42,473 nucleotides of DNA from Caldisphaera sp046536515. GTDB lineage: Archaea > Thermoproteota > Thermoprotei_A > Sulfolobales > Acidilobaceae. The stretch covers positions 1 through 42,473 of the forward strand of contig NZ_JAWDMQ010000007.1 of NCBI RefSeq assembly GCF_046536515.1, given 5' to 3'. A program made the translations under genes and the position numbers. The notes under the pieces were generated by a model. That model did no database searches. It worked only from the letters and a program-made list of their open reading frames with translations, and was not told where the DNA came from. Positions 25,529-34,419 of this stretch are shown here, piece by piece (position 1 is the stretch's first letter; every line of letters begins with the position of its first letter).

Positions 25529-26617
25529 TTATAACTTATTTATTAAGTAAATAAAACTTTTAGAAAGGTATGCTCTATATTCTTGTCCGTTCTGTAAATC
25601 ATTTGTAAACCCTTCAATATTTGACTCCTTATATCTATATATATTATTATAATTTGACTCTTTATCAGAAAACACGTAGATATCGTTATTTTTTTCAATT
25701 AGTTTTACTATTCTTAAATTTGTTTCTTCATCATAGAGCCTAAATCCTTTGTTCCACAGATTTTCTGTATCGATAATTTTCTTTTCTCTAGAATTTAAAT
25801 TCTCTACTAAAATGCCATCTAATCCCTTTGCTATATAAATGTATGGTTGACCTTCATAAACAAAGACGTCTTTTGGCTTTAAGTTAAGGAGCCTTACAGA
25901 GATATACATTCTACTTTTTCTTGAACCATCTTTGTTAACTCCTATAAGTTTATACGTTTCAATTGTCTTACCAATATATTCTTCTTTAAATTTTGTAGCT
26001 AGAGCTTTAGCATATTTATTATCTTTGATATATAAATCAAAGCCATCTTTTTTTATTTCCTCGACCTTTATAATTTCTCCTCTTGATAATGTTACAATCT
26101 TGTTTATCTGCTTTTTAATTTCACTATAAAGCGATTCTGATATTTTATTGGGATACCCTCTAATTTGGATAATCGCATTATATCCTCTTGATGTCTTTAT
26201 TGATGAGCAAGTAGGACATATGGTGTTGTTTAACTTAATATCAACTAATTTCTCTTCCGATAGGTTTAAATTTTTATACGATGCCTCTAAAATTATCTTT
26301 GCCTTTATATGACTTTGATTTTTTTCTATAAATTCAATTTTTTTAACATATACATCTTTAATAGGTTCAATAGGCTTTAGTTTCTCAGTTATATAAATCT
26401 TTAAATAGCTATCTAGGGTTTCTTCTAATGTATCCAATCCAGAAGTCCATTGACCTAAGTATTTATAAGAACCACAAATATTACAAAAGGTAAATTCTAT
26501 TTTATCGGGTATTGTTGCAAGACCTTTATGCTTAACAAAACAGTCTTTGCAGAACTTATCTATAAATTCCACTTCATTGCTTGATCTCCCGCAAACTGGG
26601 CATATTTTTTCAGGCAT
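25529..26617 (-). CDS. NMD3-family ribosome protein
   Basis: This is a 362-residue protein. The N-terminus holds four zinc-binding CxxC-type pairs: CPVCGR, CKDC, CNICGS and CPTC. These are diagnostic of NMD3, the 60S export/assembly adaptor in eukaryotes; the archaeal version is thought to act in large-subunit maturation. The eIF5A-like/OB beta domains follow (RMYISVRLLNLKPKDVFVYE, about 235-255). It lies upstream of aIF1A on the same strand but is separated from it by 213 bp containing that operon's promoter. Confidence 0.88.
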   Translation of the reverse strand: MPEKICPVCGRSSNEVEFIDKFCKDCFVKHKGLATIPDKIEFTFCNICGSYKYLGQWTSGLDTLEETLDSYLKIYITEKLKPIEPIKDVYVKKIEFIEKNQSHIKAKIILEASYKNLNLSEEKLVDIKLNNTICPTCSSIKTSRGYNAIIQIRGYPNKISESLYSEIKKQINKIVTLSRGEIIKVEEIKKDGFDLYIKDNKYAKALATKFKEEYIGKTIETYKLIGVNKDGSRKSRMYISVRLLNLKPKDVFVYEGQPYIYIAKGLDGILVENLNSREKKIIDTENLWNKGFRLYDEETNLRIVKLIEKNNDIYVFSDKESNYNNIYRYKESNIEGFTNDLQNGQEYRAYLSKSFIYLINKL

Positions 26618-26703
26618 CTTTTATCTTCCTATTTATTATTTATAAGCAGAATTTATTTAAAGTTAATTATTCTGCATTGCAACATTAAATCTGGGAATAG
26701 GCA

Positions 26704-27585
26704 ATGGCTACAAGAATAGCAGTTTTAGGTATAGGAAATATGGGAAGCGCAATAGCGGAAAGGCTTTCTAATTCCGGATTTACATTATTCCTATGGAATA
26801 GAACCATTGAAAAAGCAAAATTAGTCGCATCTAAGTTAAATGCAGAGGTTTTTGATTCTCCTTGGAAAGCTGTGGAGAATGCAGATGTTGCTATTTCATT
26901 AGTTTCTGATGATAATGCTCTTTATGATGTTATATCTCAAATGAGGAGGGCAGATGGTTTGCTATTTATTAATTCTTCTACCATAACTCCTAATGCTAGT
27001 ATGGTTGCTTACAAGCAATTAAAAGAACTTGGTATTTGTTATGTTGAAGCTCCCATTATAGGTCCCCCACAAAATCTAATTGAAGGAAATGCAATTTTTC
27101 TTGTTGCTGGGGAGAGAAATTGTGTTAGGTACTCTATGGGGATTTTAACATCAGCAGGTAGTGTTATAGAAATTGGAAATGAAAGTTATAAGGCATCGAT
27201 TGCCAAATTAGTATATAATTCTTTGTTAATATCATCAATAGAACTGCTAAGCGAATCGTTATCTTTAGCGGACGCCTATGGGATTAATCCAGATAAAATA
27301 AAAGAAATAACTAAAAATACTGTTTTTAGCCAATTTGTAGATAAATATTTAGATAGAATATTGTCTAAGAGTAATTTAGCATCTTTTAGGCTTTCTTTAG
27401 CTGCTAAAGACTTAGAATATGCAAGTAGGGCTGGATTTGATGCAGGTGTAGTTCTGCCTATAGTAAGAATAGCAGCTCAAATTTTCAAGCAGGCAGAAAA
27501 CTTTAATATGAAAGACCTGGATTACACAAGAATATATGATTTTATAGGCCTAAAGAAATATAAAGAGACTAACATTAAATCCTAA
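26704..27585 (+). CDS. Beta-hydroxyacid dehydrogenase (3-hydroxyisobutyrate dehydrogenase family)
   Basis: This is a 293-residue NAD(P)-dependent oxidoreductase. The Rossmann motif VLGIGNMGSAIAERL opens the protein, followed by FLWNRT, and INSSTITP then YVEAPIIGPPQ match the substrate-binding GxxxxAP segment. The catalytic Lys is in ASIAKLVYNSLL. Members act on 3-hydroxyisobutyrate, tartronate semialdehyde, 6-phosphogluconate-like or succinic semialdehyde substrates; which one is not decidable. It is a monocistronic plus-strand gene facing minus-strand neighbours. Confidence 0.85.
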   Translation: MATRIAVLGIGNMGSAIAERLSNSGFTLFLWNRTIEKAKLVASKLNAEVFDSPWKAVENADVAISLVSDDNALYDVISQMRRADGLLFINSSTITPNASMVAYKQLKELGICYVEAPIIGPPQNLIEGNAIFLVAGERNCVRYSMGILTSAGSVIEIGNESYKASIAKLVYNSLLISSIELLSESLSLADAYGINPDKIKEITKNTVFSQFVDKYLDRILSKSNLASFRLSLAAKDLEYASRAGFDAGVVLPIVRIAAQIFKQAENFNMKDLDYTRIYDFIGLKKYKETNIKS

Positions 27586-27750
27586 AATGTTAGATTTTAA
27601 TAAGGAAACGCTATTAATAATTATGAGATGCCTCATCGCTTTGGCCCCTCTTCATATTTGGTTCAGAAGCGGCCACATACTAATCATAGGCACCAATTAT
27701 ATAATAAAGTAGTCTCTATTAATATTTTAATGTTAATTAGATTTTATTTA

Positions 27751-28206
27751 TTATAGTTTAAAAGAATTTAATCTAAAGGTAGTTATTTGGTTTATTTCAT
27801 TTAAATCATTACATCTATAGCTTTCTTCAATTATATTATCTATATTATAGTTTATTTCTTTAGCAATATTTATTATATTTTCCTTGTTTGTTGAAATTAT
27901 AGCTAAATTTTTATAGTTTTCCGATTTATTAATAGTTTCATATAATTGCTTAGACCTTGTTAAATAAGTCAAAGCCCTTAAGGATATATTTGAGGTTTTG
28001 TGATGAAGAGATGTGAAGTCTTCCATTACATAGCTGTATATTAAAGCTAGGGAACATGGCTCTACATTATTAGGCACAGAAAATATTAATGTTTCAGTTT
28101 GATATTTTTTTGATAAATTGGAAATAAATTTTTTATCAAATATAACATTGCTTAATAATGATAGATAAATTTTTTCAAACGGGAAGCTAAAATTAAATAT
28201 TTTCAA
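27751..28206 (-). CDS. Cgi121-like protein (putative KEOPS subunit)
   Basis: This is a 151-residue protein. The central helix-rich part with SNISLRALTYLTRSKQLYETI resembles the NSxxxEILxxxSGxRQIxxAI core of archaeal Cgi121, and a late NLAIISTNKENI matches its next strand. KEOPS makes tRNA t6A; Cgi121 recruits tRNA to the complex. The match is to a pattern, not strong. It overlaps the 3' end of the thioredoxin-fold gene upstream (TTGA overlap at 28203-28206), so the two are coupled. Confidence 0.5.
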   Translation of the reverse strand: MKIFNFSFPFEKIYLSLLSNVIFDKKFISNLSKKYQTETLIFSVPNNVEPCSLALIYSYVMEDFTSLHHKTSNISLRALTYLTRSKQLYETINKSENYKNLAIISTNKENIINIAKEINYNIDNIIEESYRCNDLNEINQITTFRLNSFKL

Positions 28207-28943
28207 CTTTTTACACCTAATGTTTGATTTAAATAGCTTTCTATTTCTTGTGTTGGATAAAGGCCTATAAATTGGTTAACTGTTGATTCAGTTTGAGTGT
28301 TGTATATAATTAATATTGGAGTCGCATCTATACCTTGGTTATATGCTAGATTTGCTATTGCATAAGCATTTCTCATGGTATTATTAATATTGTTATAATT
28401 TATTGATAAATTACTTTGATTGAATATCAAATATAATGTATATGGTGTAGGCATTTCTAATTGAGATGTTTTATTGCTTTCATATAGCATTATATTATAA
28501 TAATATATAGCATAATCTTTATTCAAAACATTATAGAACTGCGTAAAACCATACTTTTGATATAAGAGATCTAACATAGCTATCATTTCTAAAGAATATT
28601 GGTGTATAGGCATACCAATAAAAATTAATTTTGCATAGTTATTTTCAGCTAAATAATTTAAATAGGGTAGAGTATTATTAAATTCTATAGCGCAATAAGG
28701 GCACTCTGGATCATAAACAATGAAAATATAGTATTTTGATGAATTAGTTCCGTAGCTTGGTACTAATGATGTATTAATGTATGGCAGTAAAGGTTTAACA
28801 TTTATTAAATTGATGCTTGTGGTTTGTGTCGATGTAGTTTGAGTAGTTTGGCTATTTGTTGTTACGCTTGATTTAGACCCGTTTTCTTTATTTAGAACTA
28901 TATATGACCCTACTCCTATAACTATAATTGCTAAAACAATCAC
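28203..28943 (-). CDS. Membrane-anchored thioredoxin-fold (DsbA-like) protein
   Basis: An N-terminal membrane anchor and a Ser/Thr/Gln-rich linker (about 24-45) lead to a thioredoxin-fold domain with VYDPECPYCAIEF, a CxxC redox centre. A helical insertion follows, then the cis-Pro loop GIDATPILI, giving a DsbA/DsbG or thioredoxin_4-like disulphide oxidoreductase facing the outside. The first in-frame start codon, GTG 28943, falls inside the hydrophobic anchor. In-frame sequence upstream (YKTNKGLIIL) would give a proper positively charged N-region but has no ATG, GTG or TTG, so the true start is uncertain. Confidence 0.72.
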   Translation of the reverse strand: MIVLAIIVIGVGSYIVLNKENGSKSSVTTNSQTTQTTSTQTTSINLINVKPLLPYINTSLVPSYGTNSSKYYIFIVYDPECPYCAIEFNNTLPYLNYLAENNYAKLIFIGMPIHQYSLEMIAMLDLLYQKYGFTQFYNVLNKDYAIYYYNIMLYESNKTSQLEMPTPYTLYLIFNQSNLSINYNNINNTMRNAYAIANLAYNQGIDATPILIIYNTQTESTVNQFIGLYPTQEIESYLNQTLGVKS

Positions 28944-29099
28944 TAAAATTATTAAGCCTTTGTTCGTTTTGTAACCACCTCAAGTTTATTGCTAGAAGAA
29001 AAGTTTATAACATTAATCTTGATAAATTGATTAATTTAAAATAAAAGCTTTAATGTTTAATTTTTGTATATTATTTAGTTTAATATTTTTCTAGTTCTT

Positions 29100-29396
29100 T
29101 TATGAAGTCTGTTTTTGATTATCCTCCTTTGATTCTTTTGTTATTTCCTTTAATTCTTTTTCTAATTCTTTTTCAATTTCTTCTATAGGTTTTGGAGGCG
29201 GTGTTGTAGCTAGTGTATATCCTATCCATCCAATTATAGCGAAAATAGCTAAAACTGCTATGCTTCCAGTCAATTTTAATAATATTAAGCTAGCCTTTGC
29301 AGCTATTGGAGGATACCATAATATTATAAGGTAAGCTAAAATTATTACAATTGAAATTATCATTAATAAAACTCCTGTTGCTTTATCTTTATTCAT
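29100..29396 (-). CDS. Small two-helix membrane protein
   Basis: This is a 98-residue protein with two transmembrane segments (about 8-29 and 37-63), a proline turn TPPPKPIEEIE, then a charged helix (KELEKELKEITKESKEDNQK) that may form a coiled coil in the cytoplasm. The ATG at 29396 has GGTGA seven bases upstream, better than the longer frame from 29471, which would overlap tmk. Family not recognised. It lies directly downstream of tmk on the same strand. Confidence 0.6.
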   Translation of the reverse strand: MNKDKATGVLLMIISIVIILAYLIILWYPPIAAKASLILLKLTGSIAVLAIFAIIGWIGYTLATTPPPKPIEEIEKELEKELKEITKESKEDNQKQTS

Positions 29397-29457
29397 CCTT
29401 TCACCGCAATACATGATAAGTTTAAATAAATATAAATTTATCGTTTCTTTCAAATAA

Positions 29458-30114
29458 TTAATAAGTTTCATTTATAAAATCGATAATTTCTTTTAGAATT
29501 GCTTTGCTGACATCTTCAATACTTTTTTCTTTGTTTCCCTGCATTTCATTTATTTTAATTATCTTAGTGCCTTCATTTTTTGCTATTTCTAGAACTTGGT
29601 TATACCTATTCTTTACTGATTCTAAAAATGATCTATTTTCAAATACAGATATTTTCGATCTCTTTGAAATTCTCTCTAAAGCTATATCCAAAGGAACATC
29701 AAGAAAAACAATTGCATCAGCATTTATTGTAAATTGGTTAATTTTATTGATCCAGTTTATATCCTCACCTTGATAAGCCATATTTGAATATTTATATCTA
29801 TCTGTTATAACTATATAGTTTTCATAAATATAACTTAAAATTCCATTATTTAAACCATCCCCATACTTTAAATGATATAATCTATCAGCGGCGAACAACA
29901 AAGCGATTATGTTATTATCAATATTTCTGTCTTTTCTATTTATAATATCTTGAACTAATAATCCTATTTCATTGTTTGTTGGCTCTTTAGTATAAATTGA
30001 TTTATAACCCAATATATTTAATTTTTCATTTAATATCTTGGAATGCGTAGTTAAGCCGCTACCATCAATTCCTTCAAATGCTATTAGCAAACCTTTTTTC
30101 AATATTGATCCCAA
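29458..30114 (-). CDS. tmk: Thymidylate kinase
   Basis: This is a 218-residue enzyme phosphorylating dTMP to dTDP. The P-loop is FEGIDGSGLTTHS (a Thr replaces the usual Lys after GL, as in other crenarchaeal Tmk), the DR(Y/F) motif is ITDRYKYSNMAYQGE, and the lid helix region LDVPLDIALERISKR fits. The start is TTG 30114; a TATA-like AATTTAATA about 25 bases upstream would make it leaderless. TTG 30102 with GGGATC ahead is an alternative. The next gene downstream is the small membrane protein. Confidence 0.9.
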   Translation of the reverse strand: MGSILKKGLLIAFEGIDGSGLTTHSKILNEKLNILGYKSIYTKEPTNNEIGLLVQDIINRKDRNIDNNIIALLFAADRLYHLKYGDGLNNGILSYIYENYIVITDRYKYSNMAYQGEDINWINKINQFTINADAIVFLDVPLDIALERISKRSKISVFENRSFLESVKNRYNQVLEIAKNEGTKIIKINEMQGNKEKSIEDVSKAILKEIIDFINETY

Positions 30115-30200
30115 TATAAACTTTATGTACTTCCTATTAAATTCTTATTTTATTTCTTGGAGTATAATGGAAAATTTATAAGGTGGGAACATTAATAAAA

Positions 30201-30216
30201 TTTAGGGGAATCTAAA
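30201..30216 (+). promoter_or_regulatory. DtxR/MntR-type operator 1
   Basis: TTTAGGGGAATCTAAA is an imperfect version of the palindrome TTTAGGttcgCCTAAA found 27 bp downstream. It lies just downstream of a TATA-like AATTTATAAGG (30171-30182), hence at the expected transcript start of the Nramp gene. TTAGGnnnnCCTAA is the core of DtxR-family metal-repressor boxes. Confidence 0.6.
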
Positions 30217-30227
30217 AAACCTTAAAG

Positions 30228-30243
30228 TTTAGGTTCGCCTAAA
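30228..30243 (+). promoter_or_regulatory. DtxR/MntR-type operator 2 (perfect palindrome)
   Basis: TTTAGGTTCGCCTAAA, a perfect 6+4+6 palindrome matching the DtxR/IdeR/MDR1 core TTAGGNNNNCCTAA, lies 41 bp before the Nramp ATG. With operator 1 it forms a pair 27 bp apart centre to centre, suggesting two dimers of an Fe- or Mn-dependent repressor controlling the transporter. Confidence 0.7.
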
Positions 30244-30284
30244 AATACTTAAAGCTACTAATAATTAAAAATGAGAGGATATAT

Positions 30285-31478
30285 ATGGAATACAAAGAAT
30301 TATTAAAAACATTTGGACCAGCATGGATAGTAATGATTGCAGATGTAGATGTGGCATCAATAGTAGAGGGTTTGCAATCGGGCCTAGCATGGGGCTATAG
30401 GATGATATTTATAATGTTATTACTAACTATTCCCCTGTTTTTTATACAAGACGCTGCTGGAACTCTGGGAACAGTATCTGGAATGGGATTGGGAGAAGCT
30501 ATTAGAAAAAAATTTGGCAAGAAACAGGCAATAATTGCATCAATTCCAATGTCAATTACTGATTTTTTAGAATATGTAGTAGAATATGCAGGTATTGGTC
30601 TAGGATTACAATTATTAGGTATCCCATTAGAGATTGGATTAATAGTAGCATTTGCTTTTCATATTTTAGTTGCAACCAGCAGAAAATATAGGCATGCAGA
30701 AGCTATATTAGTTCCAGTAAGTTTCATATTAGTTGCAACCATAATTTGGTTATCATTTATATTTCCAGTTAATTTTAAAGAATTTTTATCACAAGGCATA
30801 AATCCTATTCAGCCTTATGGTAATAAATCATTTGATTTTCTATTTGCTGCTAGCATAGGAGCCGTAATTATGCCTTGGATGTTATTCTTTCATTCAGGAG
30901 CTGATTCAAGAAAAAAATTGAAGGTAGAAAATATGAAGGCTGAAAGATTTGAAACGTTAGTTGGTGCAATTATTTCAGAAATTTTAATGGTTATAACTGT
31001 TATAGTAGGATATAACCTGGGCAAGCTAGACCCTTCTATGGAATTTGATGTTTTAAGCTATAATATATTAGCAAATATGTTGAAGAATTTTGATCCTAAT
31101 GCAATATATATATTTGGAATAGGATTCATAGCATCAGGTTTCCTAGCTTTAGTTGTAATATCTATGGCATCTGCGTGGGGAGCCTTGGAAGCATTAGGTA
31201 TAAATAAACACAAATGGTATATATTAATTTATTCTTTGGAATCATTACCAGCTATGATTTTAGTATTAGTATCTAAAAACCTTGTCTACTTAATGTTGGA
31301 ATTAATGGTTATTTATACGATAATTGTTGCACCTCCTCTATACTATCTAGGTAGATTAGTTTCTGATGATAAGATAATGAAAGGAAAACCCTTAAAGGGT
31401 ATTAGATTAAAACTATATTGGCTGCTTTCGGCGTTGATTGTTATCGGGGGTTTACTTGGTTTTATTTCTATGTTTTAA
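30285..31478 (+). CDS. Nramp-family metal transporter with a non-canonical metal site
   Basis: This is a 397-residue, ~11-helix transporter. TM1 has GPAWIVMIADVDVAS where Nramps have DPGN: Asp20 is kept, but Pro-Gly-Asn become Val21-Asp22-Val23. TM6 has AVIMPWMLFFHS (Ala193, Met196, then Trp198-Met199) in place of AxxMPHN. The overall pattern, including GADSRKK after TM6 and FxASGF in the later helices, supports the Nramp/APC fold. Proton-coupled Mn/Fe uptake is the family role; the altered site may change metal or proton handling. Paired DtxR-type boxes upstream support a metal-related function. GAGAGG precedes the ATG. Confidence 0.82.
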   Translation: MEYKELLKTFGPAWIVMIADVDVASIVEGLQSGLAWGYRMIFIMLLLTIPLFFIQDAAGTLGTVSGMGLGEAIRKKFGKKQAIIASIPMSITDFLEYVVEYAGIGLGLQLLGIPLEIGLIVAFAFHILVATSRKYRHAEAILVPVSFILVATIIWLSFIFPVNFKEFLSQGINPIQPYGNKSFDFLFAASIGAVIMPWMLFFHSGADSRKKLKVENMKAERFETLVGAIISEILMVITVIVGYNLGKLDPSMEFDVLSYNILANMLKNFDPNAIYIFGIGFIASGFLALVVISMASAWGALEALGINKHKWYILIYSLESLPAMILVLVSKNLVYLMLELMVIYTIIVAPPLYYLGRLVSDDKIMKGKPLKGIRLKLYWLLSALIVIGGLLGFISMF

Positions 31479-31654
31479 CTAGTATAATTACCTTTCATGG
31501 TTACTAAGATTTTAGCATTCTTCTCGCTGAATTTTAAGTTTGAATTTGTATTTTATTTGTTTATTAAATTTATTAAATTTTATGATAAATTAATCATGGT
31601 AAAACTGTGGATCAGCCAAAAGTATATATAATTATTTTGCAAGAAGCCATAAAA

Positions 31655-31728
31655 ACATTTTGCAAGGAAGCTATCCATCGCTACCTTGCGAAGAAGACTT
31701 TACCCCCTTAACCCCCAATTAGGTTAAA
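31655..31728 (+). repeat. Hairpin-containing short repeat, copy A
   Basis: It is about 75 bp, shared with 34654-34727. The hairpin GCAAGG-AAGC..GCTA-CCTTGC spans 31662-31689, and the run AAGACTTTACCCCCTTAAC follows. A TATA-like AGTATATATAATTA (31621-31634) lies about 26 bases ahead, so a small RNA is conceivable. The 31479-31760 gap otherwise shows only AT-rich DNA. Confidence 0.7.
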
Positions 31729-31760
31729 AATTTGTTAATGTTTTTATAAAATTATAAAAA

Positions 31761-32078
31761 TCAACAGTATGCCATAGCTCTAATAAGGTTTTCTTTCGCT
31801 AATTCAGCATATTGCATTACTTGAGGGATTGGGGGGATCTGATCAATAATCTTTTCTACTCTATTTATTACTTTTTGAATTTCAATAGTGTTACAATCAT
31901 ATTTACCAAGATCATTTACTTGTTTTGAGAGCCCTCTTAAAGAAGCTCTAAATACTACTAAGTTGCCCGTTTCATCTTTGTTTATTATTGTGTTTAGATA
32001 ATTTGCAGCCTGGCTTAAGTATCTGCTAGCTTCTACTATTAACAGCATGTAAGATGTATCATTGCGTCTATTAGCCAA
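31761..32078 (-). CDS. Small helical hypothetical protein
   Basis: The protein has 105 residues from TTG 32078, which has GGTGG five bases before it; ATG 32096 is six codons earlier. It is almost entirely helical with regular hydrophobic spacing (YMLLIVEASRYLSQAANYLN ... VINRVEKIIDQIPPIPQVMQ), suggesting a helical bundle. Two Cys (in YDCNT and the terminal AYC) are present. No family recognised. It stands alone between Nramp and the amidohydrolase, with the hairpin repeat at its 3' side. Confidence 0.55.
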   Translation of the reverse strand: MANRRNDTSYMLLIVEASRYLSQAANYLNTIINKDETGNLVVFRASLRGLSKQVNDLGKYDCNTIEIQKVINRVEKIIDQIPPIPQVMQYAELAKENLIRAMAYC

Positions 32079-32266
32079 TTCCCCCACCTGCTGCATATAT
32101 AACTAATATATTAATATTTAGGAAAAGTTAAAAACATATAGATGAGCAATTTATAATAATTTAATATCTACCTAAAATTGTAAATATATAAATTAATAAC
32201 TAAAATATTGGGAAATATAGTAAAAACTTAAAAGTGGGAGTGATAACAATAAAATTGTGATGCTAA

Positions 32267-33538
32267 TTGGGAGAAGAAAGGGAATTATTGTTAGAAAATG
32301 TAAGGATTTTAGATCCTGAGTCTGGTTATGTAAACAATAATGGTATATTGGTTATAAAAAATAATATAATAAAAGACTTTGGGAGCAAGGGGTCTGTAGA
32401 AGTTTCAAAAGATTCTAATTCAATAGATTGTAAAGGCTATACAGTTATGCCAGGATTAATAGATGCGCATTTGCATGTTACAGGGCAAAGGTCCGGAAAA
32501 ATTGAAGAAAGTCTTGTGACTCCTCTAGGCGTATTTTATGCCAGAGCTGTTAAGGATTTAGAAGCATTAATAAATGCAGGTTTTACAACGGTAGTAGATG
32601 CTGGTAGTTTAGTAGCTTTGCATCTAAGAGATGCAGTCAATGAAAATACAATAGTAGGTCCAAGGGTAGTGGCATCAGGTCTTCCGTTGAGTATGACATT
32701 TGGTCATGCAGATACTCATTATATGCCAGTGGATTATGTTGACTATAGAACCTCTAAGAAGTTAACACCATTTATGTCACTAATATGTGATGGAACAGAT
32801 GAATGTAGAAAAGCAACGAGGTATGCCATGAGAGAAGGGGCTGATTTCATAAAAGTAATGGCAACTGGAGGTGTTTTGTCTCAAAGAGATAAACCGGAAC
32901 ATAGACAATTTACATATGAGGAACTTAAAGCAATAGTCGATGAAGCTCAGGCCGCTAATAGATGGGTTCATGCACATGCTCAAGGAACCGAAGGTATATT
33001 GAATTCTCTAAGAGCTGGCGTTAAGGTAATAGCACATGCAATATATATAAATGAAGAAGCATCAGAAGAAGCTAAAAAGAGAAATGCTGTAGTTGTGCCA
33101 ACTCTTTCAATTGTGCAAAGATTAATAGATGATGGCGAAAAATTAGGTGTACCAGAATGGGGATTAAAGAAATCCAAGGAAGTTTATGAACAACATCTAA
33201 ATGCAACTAGGTTAGCATATAAAATGGGAGTAAAAATAGCAACAGGGACAGATTTTGATGGCGGATTAGGAAAAATGGGAACGAATGCTATGGAACTTAA
33301 GTTGTTTGTAGAAAAAGTAGGTATGTCTCCGTTGGAAGCTATAAGAGCTGCTACAGTAAATGCATCATCAGCTGCTGGACTTGAAGGAAAAGTTGGGTTA
33401 ATGAGAAAAGGAGCCCTTGCAGACTTGATAGTAGTTAATGGAAATCCAATTGATGATATAAATACCTTAATTAATGTTGATAATGTAAAATATGTAATTA
33501 AAGATGGCAATTTAGTAAAGAAGCCTAATAATAAATAA
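32267..33538 (+). CDS. Amidohydrolase (imidazolonepropionase/Xaa-Pro dipeptidase-like)
   Basis: This is a 423-residue binuclear-metal hydrolase of the amidohydrolase superfamily. The HxH motif is PGLIDAHLHV (His68, His70), the bridging Lys is in ADFIKVMATGG, metal His residues are in WVHAHAQG and VIAHAIYI, and the catalytic Asp is in IATGTDFDGG. The composition matches COG1228, whose members include imidazolonepropionases and carboxypeptidase-like prolidases; the substrate is open, but the closest feel is the prolidase-like branch. TTG 32267 is the first possible start (an in-frame TAA precedes it) and GTGAT lies five bases upstream. Confidence 0.85.
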   Translation: MGEERELLLENVRILDPESGYVNNNGILVIKNNIIKDFGSKGSVEVSKDSNSIDCKGYTVMPGLIDAHLHVTGQRSGKIEESLVTPLGVFYARAVKDLEALINAGFTTVVDAGSLVALHLRDAVNENTIVGPRVVASGLPLSMTFGHADTHYMPVDYVDYRTSKKLTPFMSLICDGTDECRKATRYAMREGADFIKVMATGGVLSQRDKPEHRQFTYEELKAIVDEAQAANRWVHAHAQGTEGILNSLRAGVKVIAHAIYINEEASEEAKKRNAVVVPTLSIVQRLIDDGEKLGVPEWGLKKSKEVYEQHLNATRLAYKMGVKIATGTDFDGGLGKMGTNAMELKLFVEKVGMSPLEAIRAATVNASSAAGLEGKVGLMRKGALADLIVVNGNPIDDINTLINVDNVKYVIKDGNLVKKPNNK

Positions 33539-33566
33539 TTTGCTTTAAGAGGATAAACTAATTATT

Positions 33567-33902
33567 TTATTTTGCATATATTCTTATCTTATTTATATCA
33601 TAGTCTTTTATTTTGCCATCTGATACGTCTATTTCTATAGAAAATATAGCTTCTGCATCAATTAAATCGCTCTCGAATTTATATTTACAATCTACAATTC
33701 CTTCCTTTGAATTATTACAAATCAATTCCATCCCTTCTGAACTTAAGTTTTCTGAAAACTTTTCTAAAAAGTCTCCTATATGCTCATCTAAATAGTCCTG
33801 TATTGTGCTTATATCTTCTGCCAGATCATTTAATTCATCGGATAGCTCATCTATATCATTTACATTTTCTAAATCAATATAGCATGTCAATGCTGGCACC
33901 AT
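33567..33902 (-). CDS. Acidic hypothetical protein
   Basis: This is a 111-residue, strongly acidic protein. The first half is a probable coiled coil (NVNDIDELSDELNDLAEDIS) and the second half looks beta-rich (FSIEIDVSDGKIKDYDINKI). Two Cys are near ELICNN and IVDCKY. There is no signal or membrane segment and the family is not recognised. It is convergent with the amidohydrolase and transcribed from an AT-rich region shared with the plus-strand gene at 34034. Confidence 0.55.
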   Translation of the reverse strand: MVPALTCYIDLENVNDIDELSDELNDLAEDISTIQDYLDEHIGDFLEKFSENLSSEGMELICNNSKEGIVDCKYKFESDLIDAEAIFSIEIDVSDGKIKDYDINKIRIYAK

Positions 33903-34033
33903 AATTATATTCTTAAATTAAAATTTAAATATATATGTTGTTTTGTTATTTAATGCTTAATAATCTAAAATACTAAAAATGGGTAATACCAAGAGTTTCA
34001 GTCTTTAATAGTAAGAAATTAATTTAATTAAAA

Positions 34034-34342
34034 TTGGGAATGAAAATGGAATTAATAAGTCAAAGAAATATTGAGAACGTGCAAAATATAAATACTAACT
34101 TGCTAAATCTTATGAATCAAAAAAATGATTTGGAAGTATATGTAGATAAGAATGCATGGGATCTATTAAAAAAATATTTGTATAAGAAAGGAATTGTTGC
34201 AGAATCGTTAAAGAAACCAGATCACTTGTACATTTACATTACGACAGAAAAAGGAAAAGTTTCAATTGAATTAAAGGATAAGAATAATATAATATACAAA
34301 GAGCTTATGACTGTTGAGGAATTTGCAAAAATATTTTCATAA
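34034..34342 (+). CDS. Small hypothetical protein
   Basis: This is a 102-residue alpha/beta protein. A helical N-terminus is followed by VYVDKNAWDLLKKYLYKKGI and a beta-strand region (HLYIYITTEKGKVSIELKD) ending in a short helix. The start could be TTG 34034, ATG 34040 or ATG 34046; GGGA precedes the ATGs. No family recognised. Nothing in the context assigns a role. Confidence 0.5.
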   Translation: MGMKMELISQRNIENVQNINTNLLNLMNQKNDLEVYVDKNAWDLLKKYLYKKGIVAESLKKPDHLYIYITTEKGKVSIELKDKNNIIYKELMTVEEFAKIFS

Positions 34343-34419
34343 TTTAAAATTTGATTTAATTATTGTGAAATACAAATTAAAACTGATATCTAATTTTTAT
34401 TTAGGATTCTGTTTATCTA

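Noticed and set aside
27586..27750. Possible C/D-box sRNA between the dehydrogenase and Cgi121-like genes
   Set aside because: ATGAG-like and CTGA-like boxes can be found but not in the order and spacing C-D'-C'-D; no convincing guide.
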